From NCBI GenBank assembly GCA_021372785.1, contig JAJFTT010000071.1, positions 25,572-89,571 of the forward strand: a stretch of 64,000 bases of DNA. Reading direction: 5' to 3'. Under the pieces are notes generated by a model. The model had not been told where the DNA came from. It saw only the letters and a program-made list of their open reading frames with translations, and did not search any database. This document shows, one piece after another, positions 53,992 to 62,621 of this stretch. The position numbers and the translations under genes are program-made. Numbering within the stretch: position 1 is the first letter of the stretch; each line of letters begins with the position of its first letter. This stretch comes from Negativicutes bacterium (GTDB lineage Bacteria > Bacillota > JAAYKD01).

Positions 53992-55923
53992 TCATTTTTC
54001 TTTCAGGCAGGTCTGCAAAGCATTGCATCGCTTTTCCCATTCAGTATAGGCTGCTTCGATCAGGGGGGACAATGCGGCATACCGGCGTAAAAGGTCCTGA
54101 CGTTCCTTTCGTTTGACAAAATCAGGTTCTGCCATGGTCCATTCCAAACCGGTCTTCTCTTTCTCCAGGGCTTCCAACGTTTGTTCGGCTTCCATGATCT
54201 GCCTCTCTAACTGTTTGCGCAGGCGCTGTTCCTCCCTGTTTTGTTTGTCTTCCTGCTTCTCCTGTTGAACAGTTACCGTTTGCACCTGATTCAGCGCTGC
54301 TTTTTCTTTCGTCAGGAGTTCTGTATAACCGGTCCAGCCGCCTTCCACGACGCGAAAATGACCGTCTTGCATTTCCCAGATTTTTTCCGCGACCTGATCG
54401 ATAAAATAACGGTCATGGGAGACAAAAATCAGCGTTCCGGGGAAGGTTTGCAGCGCTTCTTCCAGAGCTTCTTTGGCTGCGATATCCAGGTGATTGGTTG
54501 GTTCATCCAGCAACAAACAATTGGCACCCTGCACAAATAACTTGGCCAACATCACCCGGCTGCGTTCTCCGCCGCTGAGCGTGCTGACCTGCTTCGTAAC
54601 TTCTTCTCCGATGATTAAAAAACGCCCTAAAATCGTTCTGGCTTCTTCATTTGTCATTCGCTCGCCGGCCGCCAGTATCTCTTCCAGCACCGTATTGGTC
54701 TCTTCCAGATCATCCAGGCTCTGTCGATAGTAGCTCCACTCTGCACCCACACCCCAACGCACTTCCCCGGCCGAAGGCTCAACAAATCCGGTCAAAATAG
54801 AAAGCAGCGTGCTTTTCCCTGTGCCGTTCGGTCCGACCAGCGCAATCCGCTCACCGCGGTAAACCGTCAGATTGAGCGGCCCAAACAGACGGCGGTCATA
54901 GGTTTTTTCCAGATTCTCCAGGATGATCACCCGATTGGCGCTCTTAAAACGCGGTTTGAACTGCAGTTTCATACCGGCTGCCGCCGCTTTGGGCGCTTCA
55001 ATGGGGTCGAGACGCGCCAGCATTTTTGCCTTGCTTTTTGCCATCGTCGCTTTGGTGCCATATTGGAATTTATCGATAAACCGCCGCAGCTTTTTTCGCT
55101 CTTCTTCCGTTTGCCGATAAATATCTCCCTGACGCCGCAGATTTTCTTTTTTTTGATGAACGAAGGCGCTGTAATTGCCACGGTAGATGGATAGGGTCTG
55201 AGATTCGATCTCAAAAATACGGCTGACCACGCGGTCCAGAAAATAACGGTCATGTGAAACTGCCATCACGGCACCCTTATAGGTACGCAGATACTCTTCC
55301 AGCCATTCGACTGCCGCGATGTCCAGGTGATTGGTCGGTTCATCCAATAGGAGCAGGTCCGGGTTCTGCAGCAAAACACGGGCCAAAGCGGCACGCATCC
55401 TTTGACCGCCCGATAAAGAATCGAGCGGCAGGCTAAAATCGCTTTCGAGAAAGCCGAGTCCAAAAAGGATGGCACGGATCTGACTGTCACAAGTATAGCC
55501 GCCATTGGTTTCAAATTCATTCAGCGCTCTGGTATAACGGTCATTGATTTCCGCCAGTTTCTCTTGGTTTCGGTATACTTGCGGTTGGGCCATCTCCTGT
55601 TCCAGATTGCGCATGCGCTGTTCCAGTTCATCCAGCTGAGCAAATACAGAACGCATGGATGCCCATAACCGGATGTCTCCGCCTAATTCGTCCTGCTGAC
55701 GCAGCCAGCCTAAACTGCAGCCGGCTGCTTTGGTTATCAAGGTACTGTCATCCCCATCCGCTTCCAGCTCACCGGTAATGATCCGCAGCAAAGTGGTTTT
55801 CCCCGTACCATTACGGCCTACCAGACCGATGCGGTCGCCGGCATTGACATCAAAAGTTGCCCGCTCGAAAATCTTCGTGCTGCCATAATATTTTGCCAGA
55901 TTATTGACGGCGATCAAACTCAA
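53992..55923 (-). CDS. ABC-F family ATPase (YdiF/Uup-like)
   Basis: Soluble twin-ATPase protein that acts on the ribosome E site, not a transporter. 643 residues: two ABC domains with Walker A GRNGTGKTT and GPNGTGKST, signature motifs LSGGQRMR and LSGGERSR, paired LLLDEPTNHLD, an interdomain PtIM linker (about 240-310) and a C-terminal coiled coil (about 530-640). The coiled coil points to the YdiF/Uup housekeeping type rather than short antibiotic-resistance ABC-Fs, although resistance cannot be ruled out. Start TTG at 55923 behind GAGGTGAG. Last gene of the darA operon. Confidence 0.92.
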   Translation of the reverse strand: MSLIAVNNLAKYYGSTKIFERATFDVNAGDRIGLVGRNGTGKTTLLRIITGELEADGDDSTLITKAAGCSLGWLRQQDELGGDIRLWASMRSVFAQLDELEQRMRNLEQEMAQPQVYRNQEKLAEINDRYTRALNEFETNGGYTCDSQIRAILFGLGFLESDFSLPLDSLSGGQRMRAALARVLLQNPDLLLLDEPTNHLDIAAVEWLEEYLRTYKGAVMAVSHDRYFLDRVVSRIFEIESQTLSIYRGNYSAFVHQKKENLRRQGDIYRQTEEERKKLRRFIDKFQYGTKATMAKSKAKMLARLDPIEAPKAAAAGMKLQFKPRFKSANRVIILENLEKTYDRRLFGPLNLTVYRGERIALVGPNGTGKSTLLSILTGFVEPSAGEVRWGVGAEWSYYRQSLDDLEETNTVLEEILAAGERMTNEEARTILGRFLIIGEEVTKQVSTLSGGERSRVMLAKLFVQGANCLLLDEPTNHLDIAAKEALEEALQTFPGTLIFVSHDRYFIDQVAEKIWEMQDGHFRVVEGGWTGYTELLTKEKAALNQVQTVTVQQEKQEDKQNREEQRLRKQLERQIMEAEQTLEALEKEKTGLEWTMAEPDFVKRKERQDLLRRYAALSPLIEAAYTEWEKRCNALQTCLKEK

Positions 55924-55938
55924 AAATTCTCACCTCAA

Positions 55939-56856
55939 TTATTCATCGTCATTTTTAATTGGCTGATCAACGACGCTGATCTGTTTTTCGGGTGTCTGCT
56001 CCGCTTGCTTTGCTTTCAGCGCATTTTTCTGATTGTTTGCTTCTTCCGCTTGCAAGCGATGCCAGGCTGTCGCTTGCAGATAGCGCTCTTTCATCTGCAA
56101 GCGATGAATCGGGCGGGGCCATAAGACTGCCCGCTCCGGTGCGGACCGCATGGCGGCGCCTAAGTTTTCATAGACAGAACTGTTTTCTTTGCTCAGCTGC
56201 CGGATCAAAATTTTGACCGCAGCTCTGGTGCTGCTGCCGTCGCGGGGGCAGCAGCTGGAAATCGGTTCGAAGGGGAAAAATCGCCTGGCAGCCCGAATCT
56301 CCTTCTCTCTCAGATAGATCAGCGGACGAATGATCGTCAAACCGGCTCGTTCCTGTGCGGTAACCGGCGTAAATGTAGTGATTTGACCGGAATAGAGAAT
56401 ACTCATCAAGAAGGTTTCCACCGCATCGTCATGGTGATGTCCGAGTGCCAGTTTATGATAACCATTGGCAGCGGCAATCCGGTTGATCGCTCCACGGCGA
56501 AAAAAGGCGCAGCGCGCACAGGGGCTCTGCCGATGGTCTTGCGTAAAAATAACATCTTTCATCTGCGGCAGCGCTTCAAAGAAAAAAGGAATTGCCATGG
56601 CATCGCACAATTCCTGCAGGGCAGGCCGAGGAGACAGCTCAGAAAAACCCGGATCGATCGTAACCGCTGCCAACTCGAACGGAATCAACGAATGCTGTTG
56701 GATCACCCAAAGCGCGTACAACAAGAAGCTGGAGTCTTTCCCACCGGAAAGTCCCACCATCACTCTGTCATTCGGTTGCAGCATCTCAAATTCCATGATG
56801 GCCCGCCAAATAGGACTGCTATAATTTTTCGGCAGCTGTCGTTGCAACGGTTGCAT
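55939..56856 (-). CDS. ttcA: TtcA-like tRNA 2-thiolation ATP-pyrophosphatase
   Basis: PP-loop enzyme of the TtcA family that thiolates tRNA (s2C32 in E. coli). SGGKDSSFLLY near residue 38 is the PP motif; CARC (about 112-115) and a downstream cysteine pair SSCCPRDG are where TtcA proteins bind a [4Fe-4S] cluster. The C-terminal ~60 residues are Lys/Glu-rich and poorly conserved. Target base is inferred. Fifteen bases before the ABC-F gene. Not usual in this position of the darA cluster. Confidence 0.85.
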   Translation of the reverse strand: MQPLQRQLPKNYSSPIWRAIMEFEMLQPNDRVMVGLSGGKDSSFLLYALWVIQQHSLIPFELAAVTIDPGFSELSPRPALQELCDAMAIPFFFEALPQMKDVIFTQDHRQSPCARCAFFRRGAINRIAAANGYHKLALGHHHDDAVETFLMSILYSGQITTFTPVTAQERAGLTIIRPLIYLREKEIRAARRFFPFEPISSCCPRDGSSTRAAVKILIRQLSKENSSVYENLGAAMRSAPERAVLWPRPIHRLQMKERYLQATAWHRLQAEEANNQKNALKAKQAEQTPEKQISVVDQPIKNDDE

Positions 56857-56922
56857 TTTTCTCAGCTTCTCCTCTGCTTCATTTCATTTTCATGGCTCAC
56901 TTAACGACGTTTGCGGACGCGA

Positions 56923-57699
56923 TCAGCAAAAAAAGGGTCCTGCCTGTTCGCTCATTTCATAACACTGCAAGATTTCCTTTGTATAGGCCCCGTCTGTTCC
57001 ATAAATGATCAGTGTCGGTTCCACAAGCAGCCCCGGCTTCCCCTGCAAAACGCCCTCGACAAAAACGAGATTCGGTTTTTGATCGAGTTTGGATTGAATC
57101 AGGCGCAAACGCTTCGGTTCAATACCAACGGCTGCCATACCGCTCAGCAAAGCCACCAAACGTTGGGGCCGATAGATGAGAGCCAGGCGTCCCAGCGGTT
57201 TTAATACCGCGGCCGCCGACTGCAGCAGCTCGTCCATGCCGCCGTATAGCTCATGACGCGCAATCGCCTGCGCCCGAGCCGGATTGAGCAAGCCGTCTTT
57301 CACCGCTTTAAAGGGAGGATTGCTGATCACCAGATCGAATTTTCGCTTGCCCGTTATGGCGGCAGCTGCACAAAAATCAGCCTGCAGAATGGTGATACGA
57401 TCCTGCAGTGAATTACAGCGGATCGATCGGTTGGCCATGTCCGCCATCTCGCTTTGAATTTCCAATCCTGTGATCCAAAGATCAGCCATCCGGCTGCTTA
57501 ATAAGAGAGGAATTACACCGCTGCCTGTTCCGAAATCACAAACGGTTGCTCCCGCTTTCAGACTGACCAGACTCGCCAGCAGCACGGCATCCATACCAAA
57601 ACAGAACCGTCCCGGATGCTGGATAATGCGAAGTCCGGTCCGATTCAATTGATCCAGGCGCTCTCCCGGCAGCAGGAATGGCAGTGCTTGCTCCGTCAT
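56923..57699 (-). CDS. trmN6: tRNA1(Val) (adenine(37)-N6)-methyltransferase-like protein
   Basis: 258-residue SAM-dependent methyltransferase. Motif I VCDFGTGSGVIPLLL and catalytic NPPF are present, as in TrmN6/YfiC and YabB. It overlaps the ricT stop by one base (TAATG), with GGGAG nine bases upstream. In many Bacillota trmN6 is followed by rsmI; rsmI is absent here. Confidence 0.92.
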   Translation of the reverse strand: MTEQALPFLLPGERLDQLNRTGLRIIQHPGRFCFGMDAVLLASLVSLKAGATVCDFGTGSGVIPLLLSSRMADLWITGLEIQSEMADMANRSIRCNSLQDRITILQADFCAAAAITGKRKFDLVISNPPFKAVKDGLLNPARAQAIARHELYGGMDELLQSAAAVLKPLGRLALIYRPQRLVALLSGMAAVGIEPKRLRLIQSKLDQKPNLVFVEGVLQGKPGLLVEPTLIIYGTDGAYTKEILQCYEMSEQAGPFFC

Positions 57700-58601
57700 T
57701 ATTGCCTGCTCCCTTTGTTCCCCTGCGGCTCTTCTTCCGGCTGCTTTTTACATTGATTGCATTGGCTGCAATGGCAGCCGCTGTTCTTTTCGATCAGGAC
57801 GATTTCATCCAGGGAAAATTCGCTTTCCTGATTGGTTTCCGCCAACTTGACACGGACAACCCCCTTGTTGGTGCGAATATGGGTCACGATCCCTTCTCCC
57901 ATTGTGGTCCCGACTTTACTGCCCACTTCCGGTACCTCCAAACCACCCATGCCATAACCTTCCGATTCGTATTTTAAACAGCAGAGCAGTCTGCCGCAGA
58001 TTCCGGAAATTTTAGCCGGATTCAGTGAAATATTCTGCTCTTTGGCCATACGAATGGAAACCGGGACAAAATCGCCTAAAAAAGTCGCACAGCAAATCGA
58101 ACGGCCGCAGGTTCCCAAGCCGCCCATGGCTTTGGCTTCATCCCGCACACCGATCTGACGCAATTCGATTCTGGTATGGAAAACGGATGCTAAATCGCGC
58201 ACCAATTCTCTGAAATCCACCCGCCCGTCCGCTGTAAAATAGAAGGTCAGTTTACCGCGGTCAAAGGTATATTCCACATCGACCAGTTTCATTTCCAAGC
58301 CGTGCGCTTTCACTTTTTCCTGACAGATCCGCAGCGCTTTTTTTTCTTCTTCGCGCAGATCGCGCCATTGTTGCAGATCGTGTTCGCCGGCTTTGCGGAT
58401 GATTGGTTTCAAAGGCAGCACCGCCTGATTTTCTTCCACACTGCGGCGTTCCAGGACAATCTCACCCATTTCCACCCCGCGGGCGGTTTCCACTATGACG
58501 CTATCCCCTGCGGAAAAAACCATCTCCAAAGGATCAAAATAGTATATTTTACCGGCGCTTTTGAAGCGCACACCTACCACTATGGGCATTTTTTTATTCA
58601 C
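57699..58601 (-). CDS. ricT: PSP1-domain protein RicT (YaaT)
   Basis: Member of the RicAFT complex that directs RNase Y in Bacillus and contains [4Fe-4S] clusters. The PSP1 domain (about 1-230) includes GGLGTCGRSICCATFL and GICGRLLCCLKYE, the typical cysteine pairs. Beyond this, the C-terminus has a further C-x-C-x2-C-x2-C set (CHCSQCNQC) not obvious in Bacillus YaaT. 300 residues from GTG at 58601; an ATG at 58589 is an alternative. Overlaps holB end by eight bases. Confidence 0.93.
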   Translation of the reverse strand: MNKKMPIVVGVRFKSAGKIYYFDPLEMVFSAGDSVIVETARGVEMGEIVLERRSVEENQAVLPLKPIIRKAGEHDLQQWRDLREEEKKALRICQEKVKAHGLEMKLVDVEYTFDRGKLTFYFTADGRVDFRELVRDLASVFHTRIELRQIGVRDEAKAMGGLGTCGRSICCATFLGDFVPVSIRMAKEQNISLNPAKISGICGRLLCCLKYESEGYGMGGLEVPEVGSKVGTTMGEGIVTHIRTNKGVVRVKLAETNQESEFSLDEIVLIEKNSGCHCSQCNQCKKQPEEEPQGNKGSRQ

Positions 58602-59583
58602 TTCTCCAATCTATTAACAGTGATTCTGAAGCAGCCAGGGCGGTTACCCGCGCCTGCAGTTGCTGCAGCAGAAGACTGATTTGCTCAATTCGTAAGCCTA
58701 ATTGCGCTGACGAAAGCGGTTTCATCCGGCAGAGCTGCTGCTGCAGCTGCGGATTCATTAAACGGGCGGCTGAACCTCCTCCGCTTAAAATCAAGCGGTC
58801 CCGCAGCAAATCCTGCCATGACCGCCAGAAGATTTGCCAATTGATCCGCTCCCACTTTTCTTTTTCCCGCTCGGCTGTCCAGGCCAAACGCATGGATACA
58901 CTCCAATTGGGTTCCTCAAAGAACCACTGCACCGCTCTTTCCCATTCCAGGGCAAGATGATCATCCTCAAGCCAGGCCGCCGCCTTGCCAACGCTGCCCT
59001 GCGCCATTTTCACGGCGGTCTCCGGTATCCGCAGACCGGGATGCTTTTGCTGTAGGATTTGTCGGATGATTGCTTCCGAAAGCGGCAGAAAACGAATCAT
59101 CTGACAGCGTGACCGAACGGTTGGCAGGATGCTTTCCGGTTGATGCGAAATTAGAATCAACAAATTATCAGCCGCCGGCTCCTCCAACAGCTTAAGCAGC
59201 GCATTGGCGGCCGGCGCTTCCAATTTATCAATGGGATCAATTACAACCACTCTGCGGCGACCCTCATATGGTCTGTGGGCCATCAATGGCTGCAGCTGAC
59301 GAATTTGTTCAATACTGATGCCGCTCTTGCCTTCCAACGGCTGCAGTGTAAACCAGTCGGGATGACTGCCCTTCTGCAGCTTACGGCAGGAAACACAGGT
59401 TCCGCAGCCCAAACCCTCCTGAGTCAGGCAATTGACCGCCAGAGCCAAACACAGCGCCGTTGTTCGCTTGCCGACTCCTTCCGGACCATAAAAAAGATAA
59501 CTCTGAGCCAATCTTTGCTGTTTCATCGCATGGTTTAAGAGCGTTACCGCATAATCCTGACCGAAAACAGCATCACTCCACAT
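58594..59583 (-). CDS. holB: DNA polymerase III subunit delta'
   Basis: Clamp-loader subunit. 329 residues with Walker A-like GPEGVGKRT, zinc-binding CGTCVSCRKLQKGSH, and the SRCQ-type arginine-finger motif (VRSRCQMIRF). C-terminal collar region is variable. ATG at 59583 behind GAGGTGG is chosen; the longer frame overlaps yaaR and is unlike the family. Conserved neighbour of ricT, yaaR and darA. Confidence 0.95.
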   Translation of the reverse strand: MWSDAVFGQDYAVTLLNHAMKQQRLAQSYLFYGPEGVGKRTTALCLALAVNCLTQEGLGCGTCVSCRKLQKGSHPDWFTLQPLEGKSGISIEQIRQLQPLMAHRPYEGRRRVVVIDPIDKLEAPAANALLKLLEEPAADNLLILISHQPESILPTVRSRCQMIRFLPLSEAIIRQILQQKHPGLRIPETAVKMAQGSVGKAAAWLEDDHLALEWERAVQWFFEEPNWSVSMRLAWTAEREKEKWERINWQIFWRSWQDLLRDRLILSGGGSAARLMNPQLQQQLCRMKPLSSAQLGLRIEQISLLLQQLQARVTALAASESLLIDWRSE

Positions 59584-59713
59584 ATTTTTCACCACCTCAA
59601 TAAAAAACACCACCTGTCGCCGCCGCGTTTGAACAGATGTTTTCTTTAACACCTGCGAAACGCCCGCCAACAGATGGCGCTGCACATACCAAACAGTGAG
59701 AGATGAGCGACAC

Positions 59714-60085
59714 CTATTGCTTGAAACTGTACATCTCTCGCAATAAATTCTGTATTTCATCAATCAATTCCGCCATCTGACCGTGATCCGGTGCGGATTT
59801 TTTTATCTGTGTTTGCAAACGCGTGAGAAGTCTGTCAATATTCCTCTGTAGTACGGGAGCCAGGGGATCAACATAGCGCGGCGGTGCTTCTTCGTCATCC
59901 GCTTCTTTTGGTTCCGCAATAGCGGCCCAAAGGGAAAAATCCCGCACTGACCGTTGAAAAGTGCGCCAATCAAGCAAGTCGTATTGTAAAAGCAACTGTT
60001 CGCCGCAGACTTCAATTTGCTGCAGCCAAACAGCCGGGTCAATGGGCGGCGGACTTATTTTTATCTGTTGAACGCTTCGTTTCAT
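59714..60085 (-). CDS. yaaR: YaaR family protein (DUF327)
   Basis: 123-residue, mostly helical cytosolic protein of unknown function, always found between darA and holB in Bacillota. The conserved part includes DLLDWRTFQRSVRDF and IDEIQNLLREMY. It overlaps darA by four bases (ATGA). A 130-base gap to holB contains no clear element. Confidence 0.85.
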   Translation of the reverse strand: MKRSVQQIKISPPPIDPAVWLQQIEVCGEQLLLQYDLLDWRTFQRSVRDFSLWAAIAEPKEADDEEAPPRYVDPLAPVLQRNIDRLLTRLQTQIKKSAPDHGQMAELIDEIQNLLREMYSFKQ

Positions 60086-60411
60086 GCACGCTCAAAACGT
60101 TCGACATCGATCACAAAGATGATCGCACCGCCAACCACGACTTCCACCGGGAAAGTAGAAAAAGATTCGATCGTGGACGCCATCGGTGTAATCGGATTGA
60201 CAATTTGAGTGCGCGCTTCACATTCGTTACGGATAATTTGGCAGACTTCTTCCACTTGTTTATCTTCCACACCGATTAACAGCGTTGTATTTCCGGCTCT
60301 TAAGAATCCACCGGTACTGGAGAGGCGAGTGGATCGAAAACCTCCGGCAACCAAAGCATCGGCTGCCTTGCGGGCATCCTGATCCTGAATCACAGCAATC
60401 ACCATTTTCAT
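60082..60411 (-). CDS. darA: Cyclic-di-AMP receptor DarA (YaaQ)
   Basis: PII-like trimeric receptor for c-di-AMP, 109 residues. Opens MKMVIAVIQDQDA and contains GGFRSTRLSSTGGFLRAGNTT, the nucleotide-binding loop. GGAGG lies seven bases before the ATG at 60411. tmk usually precedes darA but is absent. Co-presence with the phosphodiesterase PgpH indicates an active c-di-AMP network. Confidence 0.96.
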   Translation of the reverse strand: MKMVIAVIQDQDARKAADALVAGGFRSTRLSSTGGFLRAGNTTLLIGVEDKQVEEVCQIIRNECEARTQIVNPITPMASTIESFSTFPVEVVVGGAIIFVIDVERFERA

Positions 60412-60456
60412 AGAAATCCCTCCATTTTCTCCACTCTCACAGGAGTTCTGGCTATT

Positions 60457-60485
60457 ATTATACATGCGGGACTGCCAAACGTCAA
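60457..60485 (-). promoter_or_regulatory. Promoter of darA-yaaR-holB-ricT-trmN6-ttcA-ABC-F
   Basis: TTGACG (60480-60485), 17 bases, TATAAT (60457-60462) on the minus strand, immediately after the R3H ATPase stop. Confidence 0.9.
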
Positions 60486-60489
60486 GAGA

Positions 60490-62040
60490 CTAAATATAGA
60501 TTATCACCCTGCGGTCGGGCTCTTCACCGATCGAACGCGAACGCAAGCGATATTGCTCCGCCAATTCATGCTGTAAACGGCGATAATAGGCATCCTGAGG
60601 CTGTAATTCCACCGATTTTTGACTTTCCATGACTTTTTCAATCGCCATTTCCGCTTCTTCCAGAGGATCCTGCCAGCCCTCTGGATGGGGAAACTCCCCG
60701 TGCTGCGGTTTGCTGCGCACCAATTCGCGCAAAGCAATTTCGATTTGAGCCGTTGTATTCGCCCGGACTGTAATCACCGGGATACCGTTCTGCTGCGCCT
60801 GCAAAATCTTCTCCGGCAGACGCCGCAACTGTGACTTCAACGTCAGAAAAACATCGCTGCCCTCCAAATCACGATTGATCTGAATCGGTAAACGGTAATT
60901 TCGGATTGCTTTTTCCACCAAATTTCGATTGACGGCGTAAGGGTAAAGGCGGATGACATTGACGAAACGCGCTACCTTCTCCAGATTGCTGCCGTGATCC
61001 AAGACAGCCAGATCCTCTTTTTTTTCCGGCAGATCGCTCAGCTGCTCTGTTTGCCACTGACCATCCCCTTGTCTGACTCTGATCTCCGGGCTTGGCTGAT
61101 GACCGCGCAGCAGCAAATCCACCGTAGCAGCCACATCAAAATGAATCAAAAGCCGGTCCCGGCTCTGCAGCTCGATCAGCAGCTCAAAAGTCGGCGCTTC
61201 TTTCCGCTCCAGGACGGATTTTTGCGTGCCGCGCCGGCGGGCTTCCTCATCACTCAGCGTTACCGTCTGAATGCCGCCGATCAAATCGGAAAGCGTTGGG
61301 TTTTGGATCAAATTCTGCAGGGTGATACCATGCGCGGTGGCCAGTAACTGCACGCCGCGTTCTGCTATCGTTCTGGCGGCGGCAGCTTCCTGCTCGGTAC
61401 TGATTTCGTCAATCACGACGACTTCCGGCATATGGTTCTCCACCGCTTCAATCATCACGGCGTGTTGGCGCGACACCTGCGGTACCTGCATCCGCCTGGC
61501 ATGCCCGATCCCCGGATGCGGAATATCACCGTCACCGGCAATTTCATTGGAAGTATCGACTACGATCACCCGTTTCTCCATTTCATCCGCCAATACTCTG
61601 GCCGTTTCCCGCAGCATCGTCGTTTTCCCCACACCGGGACGCCCCAGCAATAAAATACTCTTGCCCAGCGCTACCACATCGCGGATCGAATTGATCGTGC
61701 CGTACATGGCGCGGCCCACCCGCAAGGTCAGGCCAACGATGATCCCCTGTCGGTTGCGGATGGCGGAAATACGATGCAATGTACGTTCGATGCCGGCCCG
61801 ATTGTCGTCACCAAAGCTGCCAACCCGCCCGACGACATAATCCAGATCATCCCGGGAAACCAAATCCTCACCGAGATAAGAGAAGCGTTCCGGAAATCTG
61901 GCTTCCGGCGGTCTGCCTAAATCCATCACAATTTCAATCAAATCGTCCAGAACCTGCTGCAGCAAAAGCTGTCGAATCCTCTCCGGCAGGACAGCAAGCA
62001 GCAGCAGCAGTTCTTCTCCGATCTTCTGTTTTTCATCCAT
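60490..62040 (-). CDS. R3H-domain AAA ATPase (Ycf45-like)
   Basis: 516-residue ATPase. Residues about 60-330 contain GRPGVGKTTMLRE (Walker A), VVVIDEISTEQE (Walker B) and an ATAHGITL sensor, as in SpoIIIAA and chloroplast Ycf45. The C-terminus has an R3H nucleic-acid-binding motif (RRLQHELAEQY, then RSRSIGEEP). The length and R3H part separate it from SpoIIIAA (about 300 residues), and no other spoIIIA gene is near. It probably binds RNA or DNA; function unknown. Co-transcribed with fumAB, 29 bases after fumB. Confidence 0.88.
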   Translation of the reverse strand: MDEKQKIGEELLLLLAVLPERIRQLLLQQVLDDLIEIVMDLGRPPEARFPERFSYLGEDLVSRDDLDYVVGRVGSFGDDNRAGIERTLHRISAIRNRQGIIVGLTLRVGRAMYGTINSIRDVVALGKSILLLGRPGVGKTTMLRETARVLADEMEKRVIVVDTSNEIAGDGDIPHPGIGHARRMQVPQVSRQHAVMIEAVENHMPEVVVIDEISTEQEAAAARTIAERGVQLLATAHGITLQNLIQNPTLSDLIGGIQTVTLSDEEARRRGTQKSVLERKEAPTFELLIELQSRDRLLIHFDVAATVDLLLRGHQPSPEIRVRQGDGQWQTEQLSDLPEKKEDLAVLDHGSNLEKVARFVNVIRLYPYAVNRNLVEKAIRNYRLPIQINRDLEGSDVFLTLKSQLRRLPEKILQAQQNGIPVITVRANTTAQIEIALRELVRSKPQHGEFPHPEGWQDPLEEAEMAIEKVMESQKSVELQPQDAYYRRLQHELAEQYRLRSRSIGEEPDRRVIIYI

Positions 62041-62069
62041 CTTGATACACCTTGCTTTTTGTGCTTCGA

Positions 62070-62594
62070 TTATTCCTGATAAACGGAAACGCCGGCGGTA
62101 TCCACTGCCACGATTACCGGCATCTCCTCTACAAAAAGACGCCGAATCGCTTCCGTCGCCAGATCCTCATAAGCCACCACTTCCACTTGCCTGACCGTTT
62201 TCGCCTGCAGCGCCGCGGCGCCGCCTAGCGCTGCGAAATAAACAGCGCCGTATTTTCGCATCGCATCGATCACCACCTGGCTGCGTTTGCCTTTGCCGAT
62301 CATTCCTTTCAGACCGGCAGCCAGCAGGGCGGGCGTGTAGGGATCCATGCGCCCGCTGGTGGTTGGGCCGATCGAACCGATGATGTGTCCCGGCGGTGTC
62401 GGCGCCGGCCCGGCGTAGTAAATGGTCTGATTCTGCAAATCAATCGGCAGGGCGCCGCCGCTTTGCCATGCCGAAAACAGGCGCTGATGAGCCGCATCAC
62501 GTGCCGTATAGATCCAACCGGTCAGTAAAACTTCATCGCCGGCCCGCAGAGTGCGGATTATCTCATCGGTTAAGGGTAATGTAATTCGCTGCAT
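62070..62594 (-). CDS. fumB: Fumarate hydratase class I, beta subunit
   Basis: C-terminal-type subunit of the two-component [4Fe-4S] hydro-lyase that interconverts fumarate and malate. 174 residues with VLLTGWIYTARDAAH, GSIGPTTSGRMD and a KYGAVYFAALGGAAAL segment; pairs with the alpha subunit upstream. L-tartrate dehydratase (TtdB) is the main alternative; the alpha subunit length favours fumarase. AAAGGG before the ATG. Confidence 0.93.
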   Translation of the reverse strand: MQRITLPLTDEIIRTLRAGDEVLLTGWIYTARDAAHQRLFSAWQSGGALPIDLQNQTIYYAGPAPTPPGHIIGSIGPTTSGRMDPYTPALLAAGLKGMIGKGKRSQVVIDAMRKYGAVYFAALGGAAALQAKTVRQVEVVAYEDLATEAIRRLFVEEMPVIVAVDTAGVSVYQE

Positions 62595-62621
62595 GACTGA
62601 TTCACCCTTTCAATGGCTAAA

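Noticed and set aside
53992..55923. Antibiotic-resistance ABC-F (Msr/Vga/OptrA type)
   Set aside because: Has the C-terminal coiled coil and the context of a housekeeping YdiF/Uup protein; no mobile element or resistance context.
60490..62040. SpoIIIAA
   Set aside because: The ATPase core is similar, but the protein is about 200 residues longer, has an R3H motif, and no other spoIIIA gene is present.
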